Positions 12,091 through 24,081 of a stretch of 64,000 nt of DNA are shown here, one piece after another. The translations under genes were made by a program, and so were the position numbers. The notes under the pieces were generated by a model, which was not told the DNA's origin, ran no database searches, and saw nothing but the letters and a program-made list of their open reading frames with translations. The first letter of the stretch is position 1. Each line of letters opens with the position of its first letter. Where the stretch lies: assembly GCA_028753945.1 (NCBI GenBank), contig JAPNXP010000003.1, forward strand, positions 62,001 through 126,000. Reading direction: 5' to 3'. Source of the DNA: Hexactinellida sp. DTS-2022. Its lineage: Eukaryota > Porifera > Hexactinellida.

Positions 12091-12269
12091 CAGTATCCTC
12101 CGCTTAATAGAGCCACTAGTTAATTGATTCGCATAACAGATCAGAATTTCACAGGATTTATTCGACGGAATCATAGTTTGATTTAAATTATTTTCGGTTA
12201 ATAGATTTCTCCGCTAAATCGGGTCTAAATAACTGGTCTCGAGGTGACTCTATTAAGCGGAGTCGACTG
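12091..12269. mobile_element. pogo/Tigger-like miniature element
   Basis: It runs from CAGTATCCTCCGCTTAATAGAG to the inverse of CAGTCGACTCCGCTTAATAGAG, flanked by TA on both sides, and the inverted motif TCCGCTAAATC lies inside. CAGT ends with a TA target are typical of pogo/Tigger elements. A relative lies at 47322 and a diverged one at 26764. Confidence 0.85.
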
Positions 12270-12283
12270 TATAAATATAAATA

Positions 12284-12752
12284 CAGTAGTGTTCGCCTAA
12301 TAGCAATTGCTCTAATAGCAATATTGCTCTATTAGCATACTTGCCAACCGTCCCGCTTTTTGGCAGAGATTTTTGACTGGACGTCTCGTTTTATGCAATT
12401 GGAGCAAGGTTCCTTCCGTTGAGATAATCAAATTATTACAATTACTAGGACTATTTTGAACTCTAATTATAGAAAATATAGTATATGAATTATTATTAAC
12501 TAGTAATAGTAATACTACATCACTTATTTATCTACTAATGTTCTTTGTCCAGCCAAACTTCCTTATGTACCGCCAAAATTCATTCCACCGTCCCGCCATA
12601 GACTTGCTATAGATTGGCAAGTATGTATTAGCAAGGTATTTTCTGTCCCCAAGCAAGCATTTAATGTTATTTTTGTTCCCCTAATAGCAAGTTCGCCTAT
12701 TAGCAAGCAAATTTCGTGCAAAATGCGACTTGCTATTAGGCGAACACCACTG
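12284..12752. mobile_element. pogo-like miniature element
   Basis: Inverted ends CAGTAGTGTTCGCCTAATAG and its complement (rc CAGTGGTGTTCGCCTAATAG) are flanked by TA. AATAGCAA is iterated near both ends. Another element (12337-12624) sits inside, so the original length was about 180 bp. Confidence 0.85.
12337..12624. mobile_element. hAT-type miniature element, TTGCCAACC family, nested
   Basis: Ends are ATACTTGCCAACC and its inverse (TTGGCAAGTAT). Flanks CTATTAGC and GTATTAGC match at 7 of 8 bases, as expected of a hAT target duplication. GTCCCGCTTTTTGG at the left end is echoed by GTCCCGCC near the right end. Confidence 0.8.
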
Positions 12753-12756
12753 TATA

Positions 12757-13238
12757 CAGAGTCCTTCAGTCTCGGCCGCTTCAAGACGGATAACTCAACC
12801 GATACACTGTCTCGCATTTTTCAATAGAAAATAAATAGCTTTTTCTTTACTTCTTTTTGTCAATAACAACAACAACAACAACAACAAATATTCACATAAT
12901 AAATTTGTAGACTTCAAATTCGAAATCAGCATCCTTGTTAACCAATAAAATCTGTTGGAAGATAGCCTCTAGGTTTATTTTGAATTTTAATTAATTGTTT
13001 ACTTATTTTGGTAAACAACAACAATAAAGATTAATATTCGAATTTGTAAATGCAAAATTCGTAATCTGCATACTTGTTTACATAATATAACTTGTGGAAG
13101 TTGGTCTCTATCTCAATTATAAATGCGGTTTCTATTCCCCCATCACTTTAATACAATCCGGACAAACAAGCAAATAAACAAATAAACAAAAACAAACACA
13201 CAAACAAACACACAACAATCAAATTTAAATATTATAGA
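12757..13238 (-). mobile_element. Helitron-like family A copy
   Basis: On the minus strand the 5' end is TCTATAATATTTAAATTTG at 13238 (A at 13239 on that strand), followed by TGTTTG repeats, TTTGTCCGGATTGTATTAAAG, two internal modules and a decayed 3' terminus (CTTCAGTCTCGGCCGC on the plus strand at about 12763). (CAA)n runs mark the module ends. Confidence 0.75.
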
Positions 13239-13242
13239 TGTA

Positions 13243-13376
13243 CTGTAGAACTTCGTTAGTATTAACACCATTTTTGGACCCTTTTTTCAATGCAATGATA
13301 CCTGTAATACGAATTTCGGATAAGGCAAAAATAATCTTTAAGGTCCCTTGGTGTTCGTATTACCGATGTTCTACTG
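13243..13376. mobile_element. pogo-like miniature element
   Basis: The 134-bp element has ends CTGTAGAACTTCGTTAGTA and the inverse of CAGTAGAACATCGGTAATA with TA on both sides. It lies directly beside the 5' end of the family A copy. Confidence 0.75.
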
Positions 13377-13682
13377 TAGTATGTATACAGTATATTTATA
13401 TATAGATTAAGATTTTCTTTACCTAGTAAAGATTGATTTACTAGAGACAGTTTGTGTATCAATCGTTCTTTTAAAATATGTGTTTTAAATAGATATTATT
13501 GTATATACAAAAACTTTCAATCATTTACGTATAACAATGGAAGTTCAATGCAATAAAGTAAACTTACTTTTATGATATTTTCTCTGAATTTCTCCCGCTG
13601 TTTTTCCCTTTTTAATAATACTTTTGTCTTTTTTTCATAAGCAGCCTAAAAATGAAGAAGATTCACATCTAATTTACATTAC

Positions 13683-14275
<593 letters not shown>

Positions 14276-14360
14276 ATATTTTAAAGTAATATTCTACTTG
14301 TTACCGATCGTACTTGTAAGCGAACAACAAACAAATACTACAAGTTACATATCCACTTAA

Positions 14361-14509
14361 AGTGCCGTAGCCACCAATTAAAAGTGGTCAGGTTAGACCG
14401 GGCTGGATACAGTACCAACAGGACCAAGGGTTCAGGTTAACCTGTCCAACCAACCAAAAGTGGTCAGGTTGAAACTGACCAACCTGACCAGTGGCTACGG
14501 CCCTGACTT
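14361..14509. mobile_element. short inverted-repeat element
   Basis: Ends GTGCCGTAGCCACC and GTGGCTACGGCCC are inverted. AAAGTGGTCAGGTT occurs near the left end, again at 14457, and as its inverse near the right end, so the 150-bp element is built of repeated and inverted GGTCAGGTT units. The superfamily is not clear. Confidence 0.65.
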
Positions 14510-15896
14510 TGCATGTACTTCCAACTTCAGCTAACACATTTGTTATGTGATCAAATAATTAGATAATAATAATGAGATGAAGCCATTCTCAAATAGACTT
14601 CGTCAGGAGCTGAAACAATATTACCATTAACACAGACCTAAACAATATTTCATATTTCATATTCATTGCATGTTAATGCAATGAATATTTTATATCATTG
14701 GTTTTAATGTGATTCAATAACGCCAATAACGTCAACCTATATTTCAATTGCGTGCGTCCACAAAAACTTCCTCTGTGGGCGCCCCTGGAGAATGTTGGTA
14801 AGAGATAGAGACTAGAAACTTTTTGGATATCTAGGGAAATATTCTATTTTTTGTTTTGTTTACATTATTTAAAATTTTACATATAGTTTACATTAAATAA
14901 CATTTGAAAATTGTCTCAGCAACTTTCCTCCACCAACTAGTTCAAAGTATCTTCTGTTATATAGACAACCATTATTATTTGATTGGGAAATCTTAGATTA
15001 TCTTCTGGCGATCAAAAGAGCATACCTGTCCAGACAAATCCATAGAGCTAATCCAAAAAATTCCCTGGACATTGGCTCATTTCCCAGGACAAATTCTACG
15101 TAGACGGCTCGAGCGTCCATAACTTTTCGCTCGCTCGCTACTTCAGGTTAAATATCGAAATCAATATTGATGAGCAGCAGTGTTAGTTGTAACTTGTAAT
15201 GTCTCTAGATAGCTCCGGAGATTTAAAGTGTGTTGTATGGAGTATAATGGGCAAAAAGAACCACACTGCTTAATGGACTCTAGGACACGCTTTCGTTTTG
15301 CTTAGGCATAATTGGTACTTTTTCTATAGATCTGCATGATATATCGACATATGCAGGGCCAGATTAAGGTATTAGTAGGCCCTAGGCACCTTTAGGATAT
15401 CAGTACTCTATTGCCATAATTTATTCCAAATTGTTTCTTTTTTCACAATAGCTTATGGAGCACCATCAATTACACATTATTTAATTTAATTAACTAAAAT
15501 AATGATTTATTTATTTATTAGCCTGTATATTTATGATTTTTTCTTATGGATTTCTATAAATTAGTCTTTAGACTACTATATACACTAATTCAAGATTTTG
15601 TATTTTCATATGCATTATGCACTGTGTCCAATGTGCCTGTTGAATAATACGGACCTGGACAGTGTCTGTATATTAAGAAATATTGAGACAGCTTTCCATT
15701 TAGTATAAGATAGAGTTAATATTATTAATTAAACTTACCTCGATTTTATTTCTGAATTCTTCCTAAAAGGAAAGATGAATAAAAATTCCGTAACCAGGAG
15801 TACAATACAAGTACAGCTAGACATATACATGTATAGGGCAGGAAAAAGCTAAGAGCAACATAATTAAGATTTGGCAAGGATAGAAAATATTGAATC
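14510..15896. other. unannotated AT-rich DNA
   Basis: No gene is visible. Near 15355 CAGGGCCAGATTAAGG...GGCCCTAGGCACC looks like a single hAT-type end without a partner. ATTTCATATTCATTGCATG and its inverse form a small palindrome at 14650-14690. Confidence 0.35.
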
Positions 15897-16447
15897 CAGT
15901 GGCGGATATCATTCAGGCTAATGAGGATGAAGCCCCAGGCCTCATAATTTGGGGGGCCTCAAAATAATATAATGAGTCTAAAACCCCATATAGTGGGGCA
16001 GCATAGCAATAAAATTGTTCAATTTTTGATACAAGCATGAAAATTGGCACAGACATAGATAAATATATTATAAAAAGATATGGATATGGAGGCATCACGA
16101 AATTTTAATATTTTCGAGATGGCGGCCAAAAATTGTCGGAAAGAGTCGGACAAAAGCCCGCTCTCGCGAATACTTGTTAAATGACCTCGTAGAGTGTTTA
16201 TATGCACATAGTTATTCTCGAATGACTGTGCGGTGAAGAAAGAGGGGTCACTCGATAAGGTAGAAACCATTTTTGAGAATGGAATATGTCACATACCAAC
16301 GTTGTCAAGGAATGTCATCCCTCCAAAACATGGTCATGTGACCCCTATAATGACTGGAAATCTTATGTTGATTACGAATATCAGCATTAAACATTGATTA
16401 AACTTCAATTGACAGAGTTAATTGCTTTTGTATACATATATGTACAA

Positions 16448-16768
16448 CAGTCTAACTCTGTTAGTACGTAACTGGGTTAGTACGTACTTCGGCTCAGTAA
16501 GGACTAATTTTTTTAACCATTTAGTAAATTTATATGTACTATCTCAATATAATGTAAAGTCAGTTAGTCTGTATAAATCAAATAATAACTTTTCGTGTCT
16601 TCTATTTCGGATATTTTGCCCTAGTCTATTTGCACGTTCATGATAACAAATTGGTATCAACCGGTGTTATTCGAATTGAAGATTCTTTGAAGGGTCCAAA
16701 AATTGTGTTCATCGTAACTGGAAATTCGCATATTCGAAATATGTTTTCGTACTAATGAAGTTCTACTG
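16448..16768. mobile_element. pogo-like miniature element, diverged
   Basis: Left end CAGTCTAACTCTGTTAGTACG and right end (inverse) CAGTAGAACTTCATTAGTACG pair over about 25 bp. The TA flank is clear only on the right, where it is shifted by two bases, so the boundaries are approximate. Confidence 0.6.
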
Positions 16769-16875
16769 CATATTTCAATATTTGATTTAATTAGGATTGA
16801 TTTTAGTTTAAGCGCTCAAAAATATTTTGGGCGAGAACATTCAGGAGCTAAGGATTTTAAGAAACTATTGATGAA

Positions 16876-17314
16876 TCTATATTATTAAAACTCGACTGTT
16901 GTTTGTTTGTGTGTGTGAGTCAGTGTGACCACTGTGTGTGTTTGTTTGTCCTGGTTGCATTAAAGTGACGGGGAATAGAAGCTGCATTTATATACGATAT
17001 ATAAACTAACTTCCAAATGTTACATAGGAAAACAAGTATGCTGATTTCAAATTTCGCATTTTGTGTAATTTTAATATGAATATCATTGTTGATGTTACAA
17101 AAAAGGTAACAAATTAATGAAAATTCAAAATCACCTTATAAGTTTGCTTTCAACGGGTATTATAGGTAAACAAGTTAAAAGTATGGAAATGGTAGGAAGG
17201 GATGCTTTACTAACTCTATCATCAATGGTTTAGTGAGGAGTAAGGCCGCATAGCGGGAGTTAACTTGAGGTGCGTAGCACCGATCGGTCGCAACGTTACC
17301 GAGACCGAAGGCTC
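16876..17314 (+). mobile_element. Helitron-like family A, complete non-autonomous copy
   Basis: It starts TCTATATTATTAAAACTCG after an A and ends in GAGACCGAAGGCTCC before a T, matching insertion between A and T. The 3' part carries GCCGC-ata-GCGGG and GGTGC-gta-GCACC hairpins; the third (GGTCG-caac-...TACC) is decayed. At about 440 bp it is one of the most compact copies. Confidence 0.8.
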
Positions 17315-18162
17315 CTATTTAATAAATAACGACTTAGAAGACTTTATAACTGCAACTATTAATAATCGATGATCACTGGGTAACTCGAATGGCAGGGGCG
17401 TTAAGAGCCATTCACCTGGAGGATGTAGTCCTCCATCGGTGCAGACTTTTACAATATTTTTTCTTAGAGTATAAGAGCCACTATTTTCAGGAAATAGAAT
17501 ACACCGTGACCTTCGATATATAAGGCCTGAGTGCTGGTTTGAACCATGGATTACTTAAAGTGCATTGAAAAATGGAGAATTGATCTTTATTCCAATAATT
17601 AGCGATGATAGAGCTGAAAAGTGTATTATAACTATATAGGAATATGGTATCCAGGTATACATAGCACCCTCCAGAATTGTGATATGTAAGATTTCCAGTC
17701 ATTATAGGGGTCACATGACCATGTTTGGGAGGGAGGACATTCCTTGACAACACTGGAATGTGACACATTCCATTCTCAAATATTGTTTCTACCCTATCGA
17801 GTGACCCCTCTTTCTTCACCGCACAGTCATTCGAGAATAACTATGTGCATATAAACACTCTACGAGGTCATTTAACAAGTATTCGCGAGAGCGGGCTTTT
17901 GTCCGACTCTTTCCGACAATTTTTGGCCGCCATCTAGAAAATATTAAAATTTCGTGATGCCTCCATATCCATATCTTTTTATAATATATTTATCTATGTC
18001 TGTGCCAATTTTCATGCTTGTATCAAAAATTGAACAATTCACTCAAATATGGCTGTTATGCTGCCCCACTAATACTATTTAGAGTATTCTTAGTATATAT
18101 AAGGGCCTCAAAAGCGATTAACCTCAGGTCCCAAGTGCAGCTAATCTGCCACTGATTGAATC

Positions 18163-19862
18163 TAGGAACAATTTTGAATAACTGAGGAAATAAGCTAGCC
18201 TTTTAGATAGAACTTTAGCCAATTAAATGGAAAGGTTTGTCCCAGCATGGATTAGCAGCCAGCATTCAATTAGTATCTATACAATCTACTCCAGTTATAT
18301 CTAAGTCCAAGCGAACCTCGTTATTTGCGAATTCGAATATGCTGATTAAAATTAATTGTTGAACCTATGTCAAAGTCCTACAATTAGCACAATCTCACTT
18401 GCTCAACTGCACTTCGCCTGTACTTCGCCTAAATGGGGTTCGCTAAATTTGTATGCCGCTCAATTTCACTTTCCTCAAATAAGTTTGTGGCTTAAATGAG
18501 TGTTGCTGGAGAAAGTTTATCTCAAATGGGGAAAGGCCAATATTATTAGTTTGTTCGTCGTGTTTATGACCATATGCCTTGCAAAATTGAGAGATAACGC
18601 AGCACTCATGTTCCCTTAACTACTCCTATACATCCAAAAAGCATATTTAACACATTAACTAACCTCGTATTCATAATCAGAATAGTCAGATGATTGCTAA
18701 AAGATATATTGAAAACAAAGTTAGGATCACATATATTGAACGATTAATAAAAATATTTTCCCATAATGAAAGGCCCGTGGCCCCAATTTCATCCTCGCGA
18801 TTATAATTGTATTAATTAAGGTTCTCTCAATTTCTTATATGAAGAAAGTATTGGTCCCATAAGTATTTATCATTTACGGACGTCGTAGGATTCTGATCGG
18901 AAATTGGTACTATAATTATCACGAGCGCGCTTCGCTTGCTCGCATTGCACCGCTGCGGAACAAAGTGTCCTCAGAAGACACCCTTCTGGCGCCTCGTGTA
19001 TCCAAATCAACCACTAACTGGTGTTGTATGCAAAACATATTCAATTATCCTACATACCCGTTGGAAACAAGTCTATGCGAATATTTTTGAAGTTAGTTTA
19101 CCTTTCATGATACGTAAACAATATACTATACACGTATACATTTATTACATGTTTTTGACATTATCAAATTCGAGATAAGCGTAGAGTTAATTTGTTGTAG
19201 TTCGATTGTTTATTGTTAGTTCTTTCTAATTGGTAAATAGAACAGAATGTGATACAGACACGCAGACAGACACAAATGGGATTTTAACAATGTAGCTGTA
19301 TTCTTTGTTCTATACAGGGGATTTATTTAGGTTCCAGATCGGCACTCTTAAGTGCCAGTTTGGCATCGGCCGAACAGCAAAGGTGTCTGCAGTGTGATTA
19401 GTTTAGGTTCTGCGCTGTCACCGTGTAACTTAATTTAGGTACATGATTTACACTCCATACACGTGCCATGTACAGGGTTTTGCGAGATTCCGAATTGTTA
19501 CATAGTACAGCCGATCCAGCAGTCATCAATGTACCAAAGCGCGCCGGCCGTGAGACTTAAGTTCGTATAGAAACAATATATGTTATCCAGGAAGTGTCGG
19601 ACCATAAGAAGTCATACCAAAGAAATGCCGGTTCTGAAATTCTGGATAAAGCTCTGGTCCTATATAACCTTAGCATCTCGTTGACTTGTATTAATACATA
19701 GCAACTTTATAGGAAAATCATTACTCTAACTGTATTTCTGTTGAAATTGAAATAACCTTAAAAAATTTTACATTTGACTTTGAACGATATTTATGGAAAC
19801 AAGGGAGTACCAGGTTATTCTTGGATACCTCCAGACGAAATAGATTCCTAGGTTTTAACTTT
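18163..19862. other. unannotated DNA with a family B fragment
   Basis: 18200-18300 contains TTAGCCAATTAAATGG and CATGGATTAGCAGCCAGCATTCAATTAG, a family B Helitron fragment. 18925-18950 has GAGCGCGCTTCGCTTGCTCGC, a GC hairpin like Helitron ends but isolated. The frame at 18936-19178 (80 residues) has no recognisable domain. Nothing else is supported. Confidence 0.35.
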
Positions 19863-20546
19863 CAGTGGCAGTTAACAGGTTAACCGTCGTGTGAAGACAA
19901 TCATAACCGTGGCTTCAAACGGTTAACCAACTCTACCCTTAACTATTGTTTATACAAGGCTGAATTTGTTAACCGGCTGGCTAACCGCTTAACTGTTGCT
20001 ATTTAATATCGGTTAGCGGTTACAGATTTCGTTAACCAGTTAGCCGGTCTGTGCATAATCAGCAGTACATTTGGAAATTATCTTACAGTACATCCTCGCA
20101 AATCCGAATAGGAGATCCAACGTATATTACAATTAAATTATAAATTAATAAGCCTCAGACAATTATTTAGGTAGTATACTACATGTATAGTTTGGTTAAA
20201 AAGGTTTGGACAAGTTTGATCCAAATTATCGGGATCTCATGTTATAGAAGCAAATAGAAAAGTTTATTATTTCACTAATCCGAACGAATTTGCTATTCGG
20301 TACAGAATTTTTTTGAATCAGAAACACTTCTGTTGGAATTAGCGAGGAAGTACATATAATTTTTAAAAAACCATATTCTAACAAAATTTATGCAATTTAG
20401 TGTTTTGTATACGCAATTACATTGATATTATTTAACTAGATTAATAGACCGGTTAACTGCTCAATTAAATTTGTAACAGTTAACCAATATTAGCAGCGAT
20501 TAAGCGAACATCCGGTTAACTGAATTCAGTCTAGACCTGTTAATTG
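19863..20546. mobile_element. GGTTAAC-motif element
   Basis: GTTAAC, GGTTAACC and CGGTTAGCGG occur more than ten times in two clusters (19868-20060 and 20448-20540) around an AT-rich centre. Outer ends CAGTGGCAGTTAACAGG and CCTGTTAATTG are partly inverted. This looks like a non-autonomous element with an iterated palindromic motif at both ends. The boundaries are approximate. Confidence 0.5.
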
Positions 20547-20594
20547 AGACAGTATGTTCAAATTAAAATTTCTCCATTCATAATATTATTTGGG

Positions 20595-21180
20595 GTGGCC
20601 GTTAATAGCACAATAGTTCTTTCTGAGTGTGTGTGTTTGTCCGAATTACATTGAAGTATTTTGGAGATAAAAAACTCATCTCTATTTAAGATATAGAAAC
20701 ATGGATTTACTTTACTCAATACAAATATAATCGATGTTCATAATATAGAACATCTGAAGATCATAAGTTGTTTGCATACAAAAGGAATGATAATCAATTT
20801 ACTAGGCTTGTGTCTTTCCGTAATGGATGCAATTGCTCCACAGCTAAGCTCAGTCAAGAATGTAAGCATATTAGTTAGTTTTCACAGTCAATATCATATT
20901 ATGTGTTACTGTGCTATTTTTTTTTCAGTCGTTACATAGCACCTTTTTATAGAAAGTGCTCCTGAATTAACATTTAACAAGGCCTCTTAGTGTGTAAGAG
21001 GTTTTCTGCTGAGCCAGCATTAGGGTCGCTGGCTATACTTACTCCTACGCACTTGACACCCACTATAGTTAGGGATCACTTCGAACCTGTCCAAATATTA
21101 TATTACTTAGTGAAAGTAAAGTATAATGAAGCTTCTAAATAATTAGTTATTATCAATTATATTAATATGATTACAATACA
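20595..21180. other. diverged Helitron A 5' fragment and spacer
   Basis: TGTGTGTTTGTCCGAATTACATTG followed by GATAAAAAACTCATCTC at 20623-20690 is a diverged family A 5' segment. The rest has no recognised feature; 21180-21330 (TGTTTGTATGTACGAGAAACG) may be a worn family B 5' segment. Confidence 0.35.
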
Positions 21181-21636
21181 CATTTGTATGTTTGTTTGTA
21201 TGTACGAGAAACGAAAAGATTTTCAAGACCCTGTAGACATGCAAATTGGTGTAGATTGCCTCATTAAATTTAAAGAACTTGGATTAACATGTCCTATTTG
21301 TCATTCACCAATTCAGAGGAGTTTCGAAATATTATCATTTTGAAGTTCCTTAATTCCCACAAACTGACCTTGAGTTTGAGATTTTCTGATTAAATCCCAA
21401 TCCCATTCTGATTCCTGAATGTACTGGGAGTCTGGAATTAATCTTAAAATCTTTAAACTCTAATTCCATAGGAATTTGGACCCATCTCTGGTTATGGTAT
21501 ACTTTAACAAATGGTATTTTTATCGGAATTAGAGATCAACTTTTAATAATCATTATTTTTCAGACTACTTTTCCAATATTGAGAAAAATAGTCTGAAAAA
21601 TATCTATATCTTAGATTCGGAAAATTCCAACATATG

Positions 21637-21784
21637 GAGTTTGACGTAGTCTCGGAATGGGATTAGTAGGGCCCATAGGTTGGTCCATTACGGTGACATT
21701 GTTAGGTCATTGCCAATTGGTGATTCAATTGGCAAACTATTGTATGGCCATGGCCCTACCAACCATCCCAGAGCCTACGCCTTT
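21637..21784. mobile_element. hAT-like miniature element, CGTAGGCTC family
   Basis: GACGTAGTCTCGGAATGGG at the left matches the inverse of CCATCCCAGAGCCTACGCC at the right. TAGTAGGGCCC and GGCCCTACC are inverted inside, and CCAATTGGTGATTCAATTGG marks the centre. The same family interrupts the minisatellite at 36572-36717. Confidence 0.65.
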
Positions 21785-21878
21785 GTATTGTTAATTTATA
21801 GATGACATTTAAACACATTTACTACATAAACAGAACGTTATTACTTGTTACACATTCTCAACTTAGTGCTATCGGTAT

Positions 21879-22720
21879 GGTCGTTGGAAGGTTGAACCTA
21901 GAAAAAATTCATACAAAGCGTATTTAGTATCATTAGATGCGGAACTTTTCGGAGAATAACATATCCAAAATCCGCTAAAATCCGTTTTGGGGAATTTTTT
22001 TACACGAGTGGCAGTGTCGGCCATTTCATAGTAAATCGCCGACATTTTCGTAACTAACTTTCTCAAATCAAATCTAAACAACTTATAATCACCCATATTT
22101 GTACTCAGCGTAAATTTCCCGCAATTTGATATATCACATGACAACATTTGGAGGATTTTTCCATAGCAACGCTGGAATGTATAAAAAATATGTCAGGAAT
22201 GTGCGAACATTCCATTCTCAAATTGTGTGCCTATCCAATCTAGTGACCCCTCGTTCAACTTCACTAGTATAATTATCCATATATCGACCCTCTAAAATGG
22301 GATTTGTCGAGATTATTCGAGATAACCTAAAATTGAAGATTTTCAGATAAATCTCGTCAAATCCCATTTAGAGGGTCGATATGTGTATAATTCTATTAGT
22401 GGAGTTTTATACATTCCAGCGTTGCTATGGAAAAATCCTCCAAATGTTGTCATGTGATATATTGAATTGCTGGAAATTTACGCTGAGTACAAATATGGTG
22501 ATTATAAGTTGATTAGATTTGATTTGAGACAGTTAGTTACGAAAATGTCGGCGATTACTATGAAATGGCCGACACTGCCACTCGTGTAAAATTTTTTCCC
22601 CAAACGGATTTTAGCGGATTTTGGATATGTTATTCTATGAAAAATTCCACTTCTAGTGATACTAAAATACGCTTTGTATGAATTTTTCTAGGTATGACCC
22701 ATTTTGGGATTTCAACGACC
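21879..22720. mobile_element. giant palindrome 3
   Basis: Ends are GGTCGTTG and CAACGACC. Arms of about 310 bp read into each other (left CTCAGCGTAAATTTCC, right GGAAATTTACGCTGAG), with a centre that is itself palindromic (CGACCCTCTAAAATGGG and its inverse near 22278-22380). The left arm has about 80 bp more than the right, including the module shared with palindrome 2. The frame at 21869-22147 has no supported product. Confidence 0.85.
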
Positions 22721-22985
22721 AGATTATATTGATAAGCTGATTTAACAGCAAGATCAGCTATTAAACCAACTAACAACACAACCAGCTTACCAATAAACTC
22801 AACATTAATTTGAGAATGTGTCGCGATTAATTATGTTCTGTTTATGGTGAACGTATTGAAAATTATATGTTTTGAAGATTAAACTGGTGGCTTGAGTGAA
22901 ATGGTTTCAATTTGCGAGTATATTAGGGTACTTATTTATTACGAGCAGATAATCTCGTTCGTTTTTGCTAGGGAATACTTAACTA

Positions 22986-23171
22986 CAGTGGAGTCTCCGA
23001 ATAACGGACACATTGGGGGCATGGATTTTGTCCGTTGTAGAGAGTTGTCCGCCTCTCGGAGTCTGGTCCTTAACTATTACATGTATAGAAAAATCATTCC
23101 GTTCCACTAGGTTTGTCCGTTGTAGAGGGGTTGTCCGCTTCTCGGAGTGTCCGTTTTGGGAGACTCCACTG
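22986..23171. mobile_element. pogo-like miniature element, GTCCG family
   Basis: It runs from CAGTGGAGTCTCCGAATAAC to the inverse of CAGTGGAGTCTCCCAAAAC, with TA on both sides. Internal TTGTCCGTTGTAGAG and GTCCGCTTCTCGGAG repeats make two near-identical halves. A longer relative is at 26072-26579. Confidence 0.85.
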
Positions 23172-23229
23172 TATATGATACTAATTTGCTTATTTACTTA
23201 TAATTTAAAATCTCAATCTCATTAGTCAT

Positions 23230-23383
23230 TAATTTCCCAGCTTTAACAACAAACAGACCATATTTTCAAATTTGTATTTAATTCTAAATTCGTATTCAGT
23301 ATATGCAATTACTTAATATAACCGTCGAAAGCTAGTCTCTAGGTGAATTCTAATATTTTACAAACTTGTTTACCTATATTATC

Positions 23384-23430
<47 letters not shown>

Positions 23431-23930
23431 CCATACCTGCCAACCGTACAGGGATTTTAACCATTTTGGCTGGACCGTACAGGGATTTTTAAATTTGTAC
23501 AGGGTTTTTAGATAGGGAAGAATTATTGATTGTGAGTCTATTAAAATACCTAAACATGTCTACACCATGTAAATATAGCAGCTGTTCCTAATCGAGCATA
23601 CAGGGATTACCTGTACAGTCTATATAACTAATGTTTTCACCTTTACAAGAAAGATTTTGGGGTGTACAGGGATTTTGGCCAATGTACAGGGTGAAATAGT
23701 TGCCTCGTACAGGGATATGTCTCAAATAAGTTGGCAGGTCTGAACAACAACAATAAATATTCGTATTAGTAAATTTGTAAATGGGTCAATCGTGTTCAGC
23801 ATACTTGCATAAATATAATTCCCGTTGGAAGTTAGGCTCTATGTTAATTTGGAAAAAAATTAATTTGTTTACCTATTTTGTAAACAACAACAACAACAAA
23901 TAGACATAGTGGAAATTGAGAATGTTTAGA
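23230..23930 (-). mobile_element. Helitron-like family A fragment, interrupted
   Basis: Internal modules with ATTCGTATTCAGTATATGC, AAAGCTAGTCTCTAGG and AACAACAACAACAA runs lie on both sides of a nested TTGCCAAC element (23432-23742). The 5' and 3' ends are absent. Confidence 0.65.
23432..23742. mobile_element. TTGCCAAC-family element, GTACAGGG variant, nested
   Basis: Ends CATACCTGCCAACCGTACAGG and (inverse) CAGACCTGCCAAC. The unit GTACAGGGATTTT occurs about seven times inside. It sits in a (CAA)n run, so the target duplication cannot be read. Confidence 0.75.
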
Positions 23931-24073
23931 GAGCTGAGCACTAGTAGAGTTCACATTTTTCCCATACTAAACCCCAGGCTTACTTTTTAAAGGTCAATTT
24001 CAAACTCTGGGAAGAAATTGAACTTTCTCAGTGCTTGAATACACATACTAAAAATCTGAACTCTACTAGAGCT
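23931..24073. mobile_element. short inverted-repeat element
   Basis: GAGAGCTGAGCACTAGTAGAG at the left pairs with CTCTACTAGAGCTGAGCTC at the right, around a 95-bp core that also contains inverted GGTCAATTTC-like phrases. The superfamily is unknown. Confidence 0.6.
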
Positions 24074-24081
24074 GAGCTCTA

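Larger units (their letters stand above)
15897..18154. mobile_element. hAT element with giant inverted repeats (palindrome 2)
   Basis: The element starts CAGTGGCGGATAT and ends AATCTGCCACTG; the 8-bp flanks ATTGAATC (15889-15896 and 18155-18162) are identical, which is diagnostic for hAT. The inverted arms are about 465 bp (15897-16362 and about 17690-18154). The interior holds a pogo-like element (16448-16768) and a family A Helitron (16876-17314) but no transposase, so it is non-autonomous. Open frames in the arms (for example 17487-17819) have no supporting homology. Confidence 0.9.
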
